DNA of 64,000 nucleotides, taken from the NCBI GenBank assembly GCA_903912445.1, contig CAIWHP010000011.1, positions 1 through 64,000 on the forward strand, written 5' to 3'. This document shows, in pieces, positions 1 to 8,705 of this stretch; within the stretch, counting starts at the first letter, position 1, and each line of letters opens with the position of its first letter. The notes below the pieces were generated by a model. It made no database searches. It saw only the letters and a list, made by a program, of their open reading frames with translations, and was not told where the DNA came from. Made by a program: the position numbers and the translations under genes. The DNA is from an uncultured Lentisphaerota bacterium (GTDB lineage Bacteria; Verrucomicrobiota; Kiritimatiellia; CAIQIC01).

Positions 1-1
1 C

Positions 2-523
2 CTCGGCAGCGGCAGCCTGCAGCTCTGCAAGACCGCGCCCGACGGCGCGGAGGTGGTCATCAAAATCGTCAAGCCCGGCGAGACCTTCGCCGAGGTCGTG
101 CTGTTCGAGGAGGACCGCTATCCCGTCAACGCCATGGCGCTGACGGCCTGCCGGCTCTACGTTTTCCTGCGGCAGGACATCCAGCATCTGCTCGTAAGCT
201 CCGATTTCCGGCGCGACTTCATCGCCATGCTCATGCGCAAGCAGCGCTACCTGACCGAGCGCATCCGCCAGCTCAGCTCGCAGGATGTCGCGGCGCGCCT
301 GCTGCCCTTCCTGCGCGAGCAGTATGGCCCGCGCGAGCTCATGCAGACCGCCATTTCGAAGAAAGACATCGCCGCCGCCATCGGCGTCACGCCGGAGACG
401 CTCTCGCGCCTGATCCCGCGGCTCAAGAAACAGCAGAAGATCGTCTGGGCCGGCCGCACCATTCGCTTCCCCGCGGGTTTCTGGCAGTCCCGCGCCGGGC
501 AGTTTCCAAACCTTGGAAAATGA
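2..523 (+). CDS. Crp/Fnr-family transcriptional regulator, 5' end outside window
   Basis: The frame is open from base 2, so the true start lies before the window. The visible part begins inside the cyclic-nucleotide-binding-type beta barrel (GSLQL...VKPGETFAE, then a CRLYVF strand). It passes through the long dimerisation helix and ends in a Crp-type winged helix (ISKKDIAAAIGVTPETLSR, recognition helix TPETLSRLIPRL). Family members bind DNA as dimers and answer small effectors or redox state. No cysteine cluster for an Fe-S sensor is visible in the part present, and the effector cannot be told. The last residues (QFPNLGK) and the stop codon come from the dispersed palindrome at 503-551, so the native C-terminus has probably been replaced or extended by that insertion. 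Confidence 0.85.
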   Translation, partial: LGSGSLQLCKTAPDGAEVVIKIVKPGETFAEVVLFEEDRYPVNAMALTACRLYVFLRQDIQHLLVSSDFRRDFIAMLMRKQRYLTERIRQLSSQDVAARLLPFLREQYGPRELMQTAISKKDIAAAIGVTPETLSRLIPRLKKQQKIVWAGRTIRFPAGFWQSRAGQFPNLGK

Positions 524-551
524 AAGGCAGATTTTTCCAAGGCTTGGAAAA
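503..551. repeat. Paired palindrome element, copy 1 (centres 511 and 542)
   Basis: Two palindromes, tttccaaACCttggaaa and ttttccaaGGCttggaaaa, have centres 31 nt apart. The first forms the final codons of the Crp-like gene and the TGA follows directly. The same pair recurs at 8267-8310, 28927-28976, 38485-38533, 48603-48652 and 60540-60587. Confidence 0.9.
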
Positions 552-822
552 GCGGCCAGGCGAGGTTGTGTTTCGCCGGGTCAGCGACCCGGCCGACAAG
601 GCCGCTGAGCAGTTTGTTCTGGTGAAGTGCTGAAAACTTGGTTCCCGACTCGGCGTCCACCGGGAATCATCCATAAGGATCCGCACCCTCTTTGTGGCGG
701 GACTTTCCAACCCATGAACCGTACCCGCCCCAGCCTGTAACCACTCCAAAAACAAGCCTGCGCAAGTCAGGCTGCGAAGAATCTTCTTGGGCGCGCCTCC
801 ATCGGCCCGCTACACTCCCGCC
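552..822. other. Intergenic stretch with a small GC-rich hairpin
   Basis: About 270 bases with no convincing gene. A perfect 8-bp inverted repeat (GCCGGGTC / GACCCGGC, three-base loop) lies at 575-593. It has no T-tract, so it is at most a Rho-independent-like stem. I see no clear promoter for the Nudix gene downstream. Confidence 0.5.
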
Positions 823-1314
823 ATGCGCTACGACAAATTTTCGGCGATCGACTGGACGACCTGGGCACCCAAGGAGCGTGCGACGCTGATGTTCATCCTG
901 CGCGACGAGCAGATCCTCCTGATCCACAAGAAACGCGGGCTGGGCGCGGGCAAGATCAACGGCCCCGGCGGCCGCCTCGAGCCGGGCGAGACGCCCCTCG
1001 CCGCCGCCATCCGCGAGACGCAGGAGGAAATTTGCGTCACCCCCACCGGCATCCAGCCCGCCGGCGAATTGCTGTTCCAGTTCGTGGACGGCTTCTCGAT
1101 CCACGGCTATGTCTTCACCGCGACCGGCTTCACCGGCGAGCCGCAGGAAACCGACGAGGCCATCCCGACCTGGCGCCCCACCGCCGCCCTGCCCTATCAC
1201 GAGATGTGGGCCGACGACCGCGTCTGGATGCCGCTCCTCCTGCAGGGCCGGAAATTCACCGCGCGGTTTCTTTTTGCCGACGACCTGATGCTCGGCTGCG
1301 AAGTGGACCTGTGA
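823..1314 (+). CDS. Nudix hydrolase, MutT/MTH1-like (8-oxo-dGTP diphosphatase type)
   Basis: A 163-residue single-domain Nudix protein. ATG 823 is preferred over an in-frame TTG at 787 because family proteins begin just before the first strand. The N-terminal stretch GLGAGKINGPGGRLEPGE and the downstream FQFVDGFSIHGYVF and DEMW-like (YHEMWADD) segments closely resemble MTH1-type purine nucleotide hydrolases, which clean oxidised dNTPs by hydrolysis to the monophosphate. The Nudix box spans about residues 50-73 (G-x5-E-x7-RE-x2-EE). The usual Gly after the EE-x pair is Cys here (EEICV), a change at a loop position while all metal-binding Glu residues are kept. It stands alone between the Crp gene and a small HTH gene. 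The exact nucleotide substrate cannot be read from sequence. Confidence 0.85.
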   Translation: MRYDKFSAIDWTTWAPKERATLMFILRDEQILLIHKKRGLGAGKINGPGGRLEPGETPLAAAIRETQEEICVTPTGIQPAGELLFQFVDGFSIHGYVFTATGFTGEPQETDEAIPTWRPTAALPYHEMWADDRVWMPLLLQGRKFTARFLFADDLMLGCEVDL

Positions 1315-1399
1315 CCATGTCAAGGTGCCGCTGTCTGCCAGATTCTGTCACCACGTTTAAGCATAACCCGGCACCAACCGGAGAAGAGGCGTTTCGGAT

Positions 1400-1717
1400 A
1401 TGACCATCGATATTGAGCGCAACCTGGGCGAGCAGCCCATTGCGAAAATCATGCTGGAGCACAGCCTCAAGACCCACGACCTGGTCGCCAACTCAGCGGA
1501 GCACATCACCCACAAGATGGTGTCCCGGGCCTGCAAAGGGCGCCGGTTGACCCCCAACGTCCAGTCCAAGATGCTCAACGCCTTGGCCAAGGCCACGGGC
1601 AAAGCTTATACCCTCGCCGACCTGTTCACCTACGCTGCGCCAAAATCCAAAAAGATGGCGGAAAAACCGGACCCAGCCCCGGCGGTCGGCGACGCGGATG
1701 CCGCGCCTCCGCCGTAA
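1400..1717 (+). CDS. Small HTH-like hypothetical protein
   Basis: 105 residues, with an AGAAGAGG ribosome site about 10 nt before ATG 1400. Residues about 15-68 look like a Cro/XRE-type helix-turn-helix bundle (SLKTHDLVANSAEHITHKMV, then SRACKGRRLTPNVQSKMLNA with a strongly basic recognition-like helix). A Lys/Pro/Ala-rich tail ends the protein. I believe similar short proteins occur in Verrucomicrobia and Lentisphaerae, but no function is assigned. It probably binds DNA. Its 3' end overlaps the antisense tail of the truncated integrase. No partner toxin or operon mate is visible, and it is followed by non-coding sequence. Confidence 0.65.
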   Translation: MTIDIERNLGEQPIAKIMLEHSLKTHDLVANSAEHITHKMVSRACKGRRLTPNVQSKMLNALAKATGKAYTLADLFTYAAPKSKKMAEKPDPAPAVGDADAAPPP

Positions 1718-2187
1718 GACCGCCGCCCGGCAGCATAAGGCAAAGGTTTGGGCTTGGAACTCAGCGAGTTTCTGGCATGATTTCCCAATGTCGGGGCTGG
1801 ACTCGATAAGGTGGGTGCCACCTGTTCGCCCGAGGAGGTATTTCGGGAACATGAAACAGGGGCAGGCGCAAGGTCGGGGCGTGGGGCGAGCGGGATGCCG
1901 CGGAACTGTTCGTAGTACAGTTCCAGTGCGTTGCGCGCCTGCTGAACTTGCCAGTTCGAGATCCCCGGAAACGTCGCTGTCTTGGACAGGAAGGCCTCGA
2001 TCTCCGTGCGCCCCAAGTCCTGCCTCCGCCGGGCGGGATGCTGGGCGAAGAACCGACGCACCCACGTCACGCAATACGGGATGGTCACCTCCTTGGCCCC
2101 GGCCTCCCGCAGGATCGCCACGAACCCTTCCGGCCACTTCGGTTCCGTATTCACCGGCGCCACCACGCGACGCTCTGTCTGAGGCAT
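1630..2187 (-). pseudogene. Truncated integron-type tyrosine recombinase (N-terminal domain only)
   Basis: The start is well supported: ATG at 2187 with an ACGGAGGA site six bases upstream. Residues 15-110 form the SAM-like core-binding region typical of IntI-type integrases (RRQDLGRTEIEAFL, NWQVQQARNALELYYEQFRG, then IPLAPRPD). Homologous sequence stops at about 1860. The remaining 75 residues are a non-homologous read-through tail running antisense to the neighbouring gene. The whole catalytic domain with the Arg-His-Arg-Tyr set is missing, so it cannot recombine DNA. Orientation, divergent from the AT-richer gene at 2338, matches an integron platform remnant. I call it a decayed integrase; a repurposed DNA-binding fragment is the alternative. 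Confidence 0.65.
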
Positions 2188-2337
2188 ATCATTCCTCCGT
2201 GAATATTTTGCTATGCATCAGATTGTTTCATAACTCACGTATTGTCAACGCGCGAATTGAGGCCTATCATGCCCGCAGCTAAATTTCAGCGCAATATTTT
2301 TGAAGCCTAATATGATGTTCGACGGAAGAATGAAGAG

Positions 2338-2778
2338 ATGAAAAGGGCCTCCATTACGGCTGTAGCATTTCTGATAGCCGTACCTCTTCTAGCCGAGCCA
2401 ATTGCATACCAGTGTGCTCCACTAGCCATGACAAACGCCGATTGGCATGTCACGTACGAGTACAGAACGGGGGACGGACTGTGGACCGGAAGCAATACCC
2501 TCGTCATCGGGCCGGTGGATATGGCAACCAATTCGGTTGTCTCCGCACACATGGAGTCTCGACTGTTTCCCAAGACGACGAATTCAGCGATCTTCTTTGC
2601 GACGTACGAACCGCAAGCAGGTTTGAAGATGGAATGGAGAATGGGCAATCGATCGGGGGCTTCAACAAACGCCTGCATCGTCGCTCCAGGCGTGAACACC
2701 AACGAAACGACTGGCGCGATCGTCTACTCAGTCAGATGGAAAAGGATCGTCGAACCATCGAGTCCAGGCTACAAGTGA
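2338..2778 (+). CDS. Secreted hypothetical protein, AT-richer than surroundings
   Basis: 146 residues beginning with a clear signal peptide (Lys-Arg, then a hydrophobic stretch ending AVPLLAEP). ATG 2338 has GGAAGA nine bases upstream; an ATG at 2330 is in another frame. The mature part is beta-rich with no domain I recognise (VTYEYRTGDGLWTGS, IVYSVRWKRIV). Base composition and codon use are visibly AT-richer than the window (many aac, aat, gtt and atg codons), suggesting transfer. It faces away from the truncated integrase and its stop codon sits inside a 12-bp inverted repeat, so it may be a cassette-like passenger. No function can be assigned. Confidence 0.6.
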   Translation: MKRASITAVAFLIAVPLLAEPIAYQCAPLAMTNADWHVTYEYRTGDGLWTGSNTLVIGPVDMATNSVVSAHMESRLFPKTTNSAIFFATYEPQAGLKMEWRMGNRSGASTNACIVAPGVNTNETTGAIVYSVRWKRIVEPSSPGYK

Positions 2779-2826
2779 CCCGCAACGGCACAACAGCTTG
2801 CAACAAGCACAGGGGCGGGTCACTTG
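2772..2826. repeat. 12-bp perfect inverted repeat enclosing 31 nt
   Basis: Arms CAAGTGACCCGC (2772-2783) and GCGGGTCACTTG (2815-2826). The TGA stop of the preceding gene lies in the left arm. There is no T-tract, so a standard terminator is unlikely. It lacks clear RYYYAAC/GTTRRRY boxes, so an attC site is possible but not shown. Confidence 0.6.
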
Positions 2827-2899
2827 CGCCTGACTCGTGACGTTCAAAGCTTTAGCAAGAACATCTCTGCTTTTCACAACGCTCGAAATCCCACGATGC

Positions 2900-3436
2900 T
2901 CACGCGCCGGCCAGCTCGCGCTCGTAGGCGGCGCGGGCTTCGGGATTGAAGGCGACGAACGTAACCTGCTCGGGCACTTTCTGACCCGCCAGTTCCGCGC
3001 GGACGGTCTGCACGGCGATACGCGTGGCGCGTTCAAGCGGGAAGCGGTAGACGCCGGTGCTGATCGCGGGGAATGCGACGAGGCGGAGATTGTGCTCCCG
3101 CGCCAGGCGCAGGCTGTTGCGATAGCAGGCGGCCAGCAATTCAGCTTCGCCCTTGTCACCGCCGTGCCAGACCGGTCCAACAGTGTGGATGACCCACTTG
3201 GCGGGCAGCCGGAAGCCGGGCGTGATCTTGGCGTTGCCCGTGGCGCAGCCGCCGAGCTTGGCGCACTTAAGCAGCAGCCGCGGCCCCGCCGCCAGATGGA
3301 TCGCGCCATCCACCCCACCCCCGCCGAGCAACGTGCAGTTGGCCGCGTTGACGATGGCGTCCACCGGGAGCGTGGTGATGTCGCCGGAGAAAATCCGTAT
3401 GCGGGAGGTAAGCGACGGATCCACTACATTACTCAA
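2900..3436 (-). CDS. Macrodomain protein (ADP-ribose/O-acetyl-ADP-ribose deacetylase type)
   Basis: 178 residues covering one complete macrodomain: [20 protein letters not shown], the [14 protein letters not shown] loop, [16 protein letters not shown] and [12 protein letters not shown]. The Asn-Ala-Ala-Asn and Gly-rich loops bind ADP-ribose; YmdB/MacroD-type enzymes remove O-acetyl groups or mono-ADP-ribose. The start used is TTG 3436. A GTG five codons in (3424) is an alternative, and neither has a strong ribosome site. It appears to be a single gene transcribed away from the AT-richer gene. No ADP-ribosyltransferase partner is visible nearby, so a role as a toxin-antidote pair is not supported here. 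Confidence 0.85.
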   Translation of the reverse strand: MSNVVDPSLTSRIRIFSGDITTLPVDAIVNAANCTLLGGGGVDGAIHLAAGPRLLLKCAKLGGCATGNAKITPGFRLPAKWVIHTVGPVWHGGDKGEAELLAACYRNSLRLAREHNLRLVAFPAISTGVYRFPLERATRIAVQTVRAELAGQKVPEQVTFVAFNPEARAAYERELAGA

Positions 3437-3524
3437 GGGACACCCCCCAGCAGCAGAAACCGGAGGAGTTCAACGCGTGCGCCGCAATTTGAGGGTTGTT
3501 GGCCCATCACTTCACGCTTCTGCT

Positions 3525-3560
3525 TGCCATCCACCATGCACCATCAACCATGCTCCATGC
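3525..3560. repeat. CCAT-word repeat (INH-type motif), intergenic copy
   Basis: A run of CCAT words separated by 3-4 bases (ccatccaccatgcaccat and onward). The same kind of sequence occurs inside the AddB-like gene (23007-23120) and in the minus-strand gene at 38421-38457. Confidence 0.55.
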
Positions 3561-3569
3561 TTTTCTTCT

Positions 3570-3965
3570 TCACGGCTTCATTCGCAGCAGCAGCTTGAAG
3601 AACCGCATGTCGCCACGAATGCTGGTGAGGTTGTCATCCTTCATGAACCACTCGAAGTCGCAGTAGCCGAGATCCACAGCCCGATCCAGTGAAGCGAAAG
3701 CCTCGTCGCGGCGCTCAGTGAGCGCGTAGCTGCAGCCGAGGTTGTACCAGACGTAGGGATCTTCCGGATGCGTCTTGGTCAATAACAGATCGACCTTCAG
3801 GCCATCCTCGAACCGGCCAACCTTGGTGTAGAGGTCGCCGAGCACCTCGTTGACCGGGCGGTAGGCGGGACAGCGCCGCCGGACCTGCTCGAGGAAGTTC
3901 ATTTCGATCCGCCCCGCGCGTCCGACGCCGCGTGGCTTCGTGCCTTTTTTCGACGGTGCTTTCAT
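3570..3965 (-). CDS. TPR-repeat protein
   Basis: 131 residues from ATG 3965 (MKAPSKKGTK...). After a basic N-terminus, about residues 25-110 show tetratricopeptide helices: NEVLGDLYTKVGRFEDGLKV, then PYVWYNLGCSYALTERRDEA with the classic W-Y-N-L-G pattern, then a third partial repeat ending DLGYCDFEWF. Such proteins act as scaffolds. No signal peptide or membrane segment is seen, so it is likely cytoplasmic. A longer frame extends upstream to 4172, but its extra part is antisense to the next gene's end and looks non-coding. Partner unknown. Confidence 0.7.
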   Translation of the reverse strand: MKAPSKKGTKPRGVGRAGRIEMNFLEQVRRRCPAYRPVNEVLGDLYTKVGRFEDGLKVDLLLTKTHPEDPYVWYNLGCSYALTERRDEAFASLDRAVDLGYCDFEWFMKDDNLTSIRGDMRFFKLLLRMKP

Positions 3966-4042
3966 GATGGCGAACGGAATATACACGTCCCGCGCTCTTC
4001 CGCCAAGGCGAAGAACGGCGCCCCGCAACGGCGGCCTCCGGC

Positions 4043-4408
4043 CTACTGCGTTTTGGCGACAACGGTGACCACCGGCAACAGCATGGCCATGACGAACAGG
4101 AACGCCAGCACACAACCGAGCGCCAGCCAGACCGAGTTCAAGGTCAGCGGAATCCAGACCGGCCGCAACCATTCCTTCGCCACCAGCAACCCCAACAGCA
4201 CGAAGGCGACGAACAGCGCGACCCCGTTCGGAATGGCGAGGACGAACTGCGTGAAGGGCGGCAAATGGAGGTCCGTGTCCTTGAACATCAAGGCAAAATG
4301 CCCGCGCGCCCGTGTGAAGCCGACAAAGCAGCAGCCGAACGTCACCGCATTACACAGGGCAAAAATGATGCTGAAAACCCTGCCGACTTTTTCTGCCGTG
4401 GTGCTCAT
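4043..4408 (-). CDS. Small integral membrane protein, unknown function
   Basis: 121 residues, three to four hydrophobic segments at about 12-32, 55-76 and 88-116 separated by short polar loops (TRARGHF, KEWLRP). The start at 4408 has GGAAGG five bases upstream. No motif identifies a family. It lies between the TPR gene and the divergent FAD oxidoreductase, same strand as the former, with an 80-base gap, so co-transcription is possible. Confidence 0.6.
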   Translation of the reverse strand: MSTTAEKVGRVFSIIFALCNAVTFGCCFVGFTRARGHFALMFKDTDLHLPPFTQFVLAIPNGVALFVAFVLLGLLVAKEWLRPVWIPLTLNSVWLALGCVLAFLFVMAMLLPVVTVVAKTQ

Positions 4409-4649
4409 GGTGCCTTCCGCGGTTGGTTAAACGGTACCGCGCCCGCAGACTAGCCACCCCCCGCACCTTTGCCAAGCTTCAGCCGGAGCGCCTCCGCGGT
4501 GGCGCAATAACAGTTGATCCGCCGCTCTGGACCTGAACCCTGGGCCATCCGGTGAATCCATATTCCGGCCGCCGGTTGTATGCCGGAGCTTGGAAATCAC
4601 GCGACGCTCAGCTAGACTCGCGCCGCTTTTTTCAACGAGGAGCCTAACG

Positions 4650-7600
4650 ATGAAGCATCTGATGTGCGTGGCGATGGTGGGCTGGTTGGCGGCGGGCGCG
4701 CTGGCGCGCGAAGTGGTCGAGCCGGCGGATTCCATCCCGGTCGTGCAGGACGTGGATGTCGTGGTGGTCGGCGGCGCCTCCGGCGGCGTCGAGGCCGCGC
4801 TGGCCGCGGCCAAGCAAGGCGCGAAGGTGTTTCTCGTCGCGCCCCGCCCCTACCTCGGCGAGGACATCTGCGCCACCTACCGGCTCTGGCTGGAACCTGG
4901 CGAGATCGCCGCGACCGCGCTCGCCCAGGAACTCTTCAAGGCCCAGCCCCGCGCCTCGGGCATCGGCCCCGGCCTGCCCTTCACCTATACCGCCAACGCG
5001 GACAAGTCGAAAGCCGCCAGGCATCCGGACACGCAGCCGCCGAGCCTGCTCCATGACGGCAAATGGACCGGTGCGACCAAGGATAGCGTCCAGTACAGCG
5101 ACAATGTGACGTTGACCCTCGACCTCGGCAAGGTGCAGCCCGTGTCCAAGCTCAGCGTGCTGGTCTATCAGCGGCCCGACGAGTTCGCCGTCGAGAAGAT
5201 CGCCGTCAGCGCGAGCGAGGACGGCCGGCAGTGGCAGCCGGTCACGACGATCGTCAACGACAAGCTGGACGTGGGCACGGTGGAAGCGGAAGCGATGCCG
5301 CTCTCCGCGGCCGTGAAACTCCAGACGCGCTACCTCAAGCTCGCGGTGCAAAAGACGGAACCTTCGAGCCGCCTGCTCCTGGGCGAAATCATCGTCGAGG
5401 GCGCGGCCGCGGCTGCGGCGGCGCCGGCGGCCTCCGACCAGTCGCTGCCGGTCACGCCAATGCAGGTCAAGCTCGCGCTTGACCAGGCGCTGATCAAGGC
5501 GAAAATCCCCTTCCTGTATGCGAGCGGCGTCACCGACGTGCTGCGCGACGCCGCCGGGCAGCCCGCGGGCGTGATCATTGCGAACCGCAGCGGGCAGCAG
5601 GCCGTGCGCGCGAAGGTGATCATCGACGCCACCGACCGCGCGAACGTGGCGCGGCTGGCCGGCGCGCAGTTCAGCCCCTACCCGGCCGAGACACAGATTT
5701 TCCGCCGCACCGTCGTCGGCGGTCCGCTGCGCGAAAGCGAATTGACGAAGGCCGTCACCCGGGCCACGCCGCTGACCATCACCGACCGGCAGGGCAAGGC
5801 CTATCCGATCCGCGAATATGAGGTGCCGGTCAGCATGGCCGGCGGTGATTGGGGCGCCTTCGCGACCGCCGAGCAGATGGCGCGCGACCTGACCTGGACG
5901 AAGGAAGCGCTGGATGCCTCGGAGATGCTCTTCCAGGTGCCGCCCGACTCGTTCCGCGGCCAGCAGTCCGCCGCGGGCGCATGGCAGGGCGCCGCGCAGG
6001 TGCCGCTGGACGCGCTGCGGCCGGCGGGCGTCGCGCGCCTCTTCGTGCTCGGCGGCTGCGCCGATGTCTCGCGCGCGGCTGCGGCGCAGCTCACGCGGCC
6101 GGTCAACCTGATGGCCGTCGGCGCGCGCGTGGGCGCGGCGGCCGCGGAGCTGGCCAAGCAGACGCAACTCGCGGGCGTGAAGGTGGCCGGCTCGACCCCG
6201 GCCGAAGCCGCGCCCGGCGCGGCGCAATTTGTCGGCGCGGCGGTCAACCCGCGCGCAGCCAACACCGCCAAGGTGCCCGCCGAGGCCCACGGCCTGCCCG
6301 TGCTCGGCAGCTACGACGTGGTCGTGGTCGGCGGCGGCACCGGCGGCGCGCCCGCCGCCATCGGCGCGGGCCGGCGCGGCGCCAAGACGCTGCTCGTCGA
6401 ATATCTGCACGGCCTCGGCGGCGTCGGCACGCTGGGCTACATCAGCAACTACTATCACGGCAACATCTGCGGCTTCACCAAGGAAATCGACACGGGCACC
6501 GCGCTGCTCACCCCCGGCGACAAGCCGGCCGGGAAGAGCTGGGATCCCGAGGCGCGCAGCGAATGGTATCGCCGCGAGCTGCGCAAGGCGGGCGTGGACG
6601 TCTGGTTCGGCACGCTCGGCGTCGGCGCGGTCACCGACCAGGGTCGCGTGACCGGCGTCATCGTCGCCACGCCGCACGGCCGCGGCGTCGTGCTCTGCAA
6701 AATGGTCGTGGACAGCACCGGCAACGCGGACATCGCGGCGGCCGCGGGCGCCGCGTGCCGCTACGTCGGCGCCGACGAGCTCGCGGTGCAGGGCACCGGG
6801 CTGCCGAAGCGCGACCTGGGGCAGAAGTACACGAACACCGACTACACCTATGTGGACGAGACCGACGTGGTCGACATCTGGCGCGCGCTCGTCACCGGCC
6901 GCGAGCGGTTCAAGACGGCCTACGACCTCGGCCAACTCATCGACACGCGCGAGCGCCGGCAGATTATCGGCGACTTTATCCTCTCGCCGCTCGACATCAT
7001 GCTCGACCGCAGCTTCCCGGACACCGTGGTCATCTCCAAGAGCAACTTCGATTCGCACGGCTACATCGTCCACCCGGTCTTCATGCTGCGCGCGCCGCAC
7101 AAGGTCTCCTACTCCATCCGCGTCCCCTACCGCTGCCTCCTGCCCCGCGGCCTCGACGGCATCCTCGTCACCGGCCTCGGCGTCAGCGCGCACCGCGATG
7201 CCGTGCCGATCATCCGCATGGAGGCCGACGTCCAGAATCAGGGCTACGCCGCGGGCGTCGCCGCCGCCATGATCGCCAAGGCCGGCTGCACCACGCGGGC
7301 GCTCGACCTGCCGGCGCTCCAGAAGCATCTCGTCGAGATCGGCAACCTGCCCGCCAGCATCATCGGCGAGAAGGACAGCTTCCCGCTGCCGGCCGCACAG
7401 GTCGCCAAGGCCGTCACAGCCGTCGCGAAGGACTTCGACCAGCTCGAGGTCATCCTCGCGCAATTCGACACCGCGCGGCCGCTGCTGCACACCGCGCTGG
7501 CCCAGGCCACCGACGACAAGCAGCGCCTCGCCTACGCGGACATCCTCGGCATCATGGGCGACCCCGCCGGCGCGGACGTGCTCATCAAGGCCATTGCCGC

Positions 7601-8105
7601 AACGAACAGCTGGGACCACGGCTGGCAGTTCAAGGCGATGGGCCAGTTTGGCTTCAGCGTCAGCCCGCTCGACGCCCGGATCATCGCGCTCGCCCGCACC
7701 AAGGCGAAAGGCGCGCTCGCGCCGATCCTGGGCAAGGCCGCGCTGCTGACCGGGGCGAAGTCCAACGAGTTCTCGCACTTCCGCGCCATTGTGCTCGCCT
7801 GCGAAACGCTCGGCGACCGCGCCGCCGCGCCCGCGCTGGCGCGCCTGCTCAAGCTGCCCGGCGTGATGGGCCATGCGATGACCGACATCACCACCGCGAT
7901 CGAAAACACGCCCAACAAGGGCAGCCAGAATGCGCTGCGCGAGGTGGAGCTGCGCGAGCTGTTCCTCGCCCGCGCGCTCTACCGCTGCGGCGACAGCGAC
8001 GGCCTCGGCGAAAAAATCCTGAAGCAGTACGCGCAGGACCTCCACGGCTACTACGCGCGCCACGCCCAGGCCGTGCTCGCCGCGCCGCGGACCGCTGTGC
8101 CGTAA
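4650..8105 (+). CDS. Secreted tandem FAD-dependent oxidoreductase with discoidin-like insert and HEAT-like tail
   Basis: 1151 residues. ATG 4650 follows GAGGAG with seven-base spacing and gives a signal peptide (residues 1-19, ending AGALA). Two complete dinucleotide-binding starts are present: VVVVGGASGG at about 37-46 and VVVVGGGTGG at about 556-565, the second followed by a glycine-rich strand typical of the FAD_oxidored family. The first FAD half is interrupted at about 127-250 by a beta domain with F5/8 type C character (LTLDLGKVQPVSKLSVLVYQ, then ASEDGRQWQPV), often a carbohydrate-binding module. The C-terminal 200 residues are helical and resemble HEAT repeats. The first Gly motif is degenerate (GGASGG), so possibly only one half is catalytic. 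The substrate is unknown; a sugar or organic acid in the periplasm is inferred. It stands alone. Confidence 0.75.
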   Translation: MKHLMCVAMVGWLAAGALAREVVEPADSIPVVQDVDVVVVGGASGGVEAALAAAKQGAKVFLVAPRPYLGEDICATYRLWLEPGEIAATALAQELFKAQPRASGIGPGLPFTYTANADKSKAARHPDTQPPSLLHDGKWTGATKDSVQYSDNVTLTLDLGKVQPVSKLSVLVYQRPDEFAVEKIAVSASEDGRQWQPVTTIVNDKLDVGTVEAEAMPLSAAVKLQTRYLKLAVQKTEPSSRLLLGEIIVEGAAAAAAAPAASDQSLPVTPMQVKLALDQALIKAKIPFLYASGVTDVLRDAAGQPAGVIIANRSGQQAVRAKVIIDATDRANVARLAGAQFSPYPAETQIFRRTVVGGPLRESELTKAVTRATPLTITDRQGKAYPIREYEVPVSMAGGDWGAFATAEQMARDLTWTKEALDASEMLFQVPPDSFRGQQSAAGAWQGAAQVPLDALRPAGVARLFVLGGCADVSRAAAAQLTRPVNLMAVGARVGAAAAELAKQTQLAGVKVAGSTPAEAAPGAAQFVGAAVNPRAANTAKVPAEAHGLPVLGSYDVVVVGGGTGGAPAAIGAGRRGAKTLLVEYLHGLGGVGTLGYISNYYHGNICGFTKEIDTGTALLTPGDKPAGKSWDPEARSEWYRRELRKAGVDVWFGTLGVGAVTDQGRVTGVIVATPHGRGVVLCKMVVDSTGNADIAAAAGAACRYVGADELAVQGTGLPKRDLGQKYTNTDYTYVDETDVVDIWRALVTGRERFKTAYDLGQLIDTRERRQIIGDFILSPLDIMLDRSFPDTVVISKSNFDSHGYIVHPVFMLRAPHKVSYSIRVPYRCLLPRGLDGILVTGLGVSAHRDAVPIIRMEADVQNQGYAAGVAAAMIAKAGCTTRALDLPALQKHLVEIGNLPASIIGEKDSFPLPAAQVAKAVTAVAKDFDQLEVILAQFDTARPLLHTALAQATDDKQRLAYADILGIMGDPAGADVLIKAIAATNSWDHGWQFKAMGQFGFSVSPLDARIIALARTKAKGALAPILGKAALLTGAKSNEFSHFRAIVLACETLGDRAAAPALARLLKLPGVMGHAMTDITTAIENTPNKGSQNALREVELRELFLARALYRCGDSDGLGEKILKQYAQDLHGYYARHAQAVLAAPRTAVP

Positions 8106-8266
8106 GCAGGCAACACGGGCTGTTCCGCCGCGGGATACGCGGCGGGACACTGCGTCCACGAAAGGCGCTCCACCCTGCGCGGGATGACAGGGCCTGTTCG
8201 CCGCCATCTGGCCGCTACTGTTTTCGCTTCCTCAGCGGCGCAGCTCAGGTTCGCTCTGCAAACGCG

Positions 8267-8310
8267 TCCAAGGCTTGGGAAAATCAGCGCCCTATTTTCC
8301 AAGCCTTGGA
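8267..8310. repeat. Paired palindrome element, copy 2 (centres 8273 and 8304)
   Basis: Two copies of the CCAAnnnTTGG core (ccaaggcttgg with a slightly eroded left flank, and ttttccaagccttgga), centres exactly 31 nt apart, intergenic. Confidence 0.85.
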
Positions 8311-8582
8311 TCTTGCACCACACATGGCGGGTGTGCTGACGAAGCTTTTCGACAGCGCCCCTGCGGGCAGCAGCATAAGCCGCAGGAAACCACAGGCCAG
8401 CCGGGTGGTTCCCCCTGCGGGCTCACGCCGCGCTGTTCCTCATGCTGAAAGGCTTCGCCGGTAATGGTTCTGCCGTATCTGCTGCGCTATTTGTGCAAAG
8501 ATATTTTCCTGACCTCTTCGGGCTGGCCTTTCGCGCTGTTTTAGCTAGGATATCAACGTGTTATTCAATCAAGGACGACGGT

Positions 8583-8705
8583 ATGCCAAGGATCCATAGG
8601 CCGAAAAAAACGCTCGGGCGCCCCCGCGGCCGTCACCTTGGTCCGCTGTTGCCTTTTCCGGATCCGAACCACCTGGTCATCAGTCCGTCTGCGGGAGGGA
8701 AATAA
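8583..8705 (+). CDS. Possible 40-residue leader ORF
   Basis: ATG 8583 follows CAAGGACGACGGT and the frame encodes a basic peptide (HRPKKTLGRPRGRHLGPL), ending two bases before the CheB-CheR start. The position is suggestive of a leader or translationally coupled peptide. No homology is recognised and chance is quite possible. Confidence 0.2.
   Translation: MPRIHRPKKTLGRPRGRHLGPLLPFPDPNHLVISPSAGGK

Noticed and set aside
4644-8207. Very long open frame on the minus strand opposite the FAD oxidoreductase
   Set aside because: Arg/Gly/His/Ala-rich low-complexity translation typical of the antisense frame of a GC-rich gene; no domain, no ribosome site.
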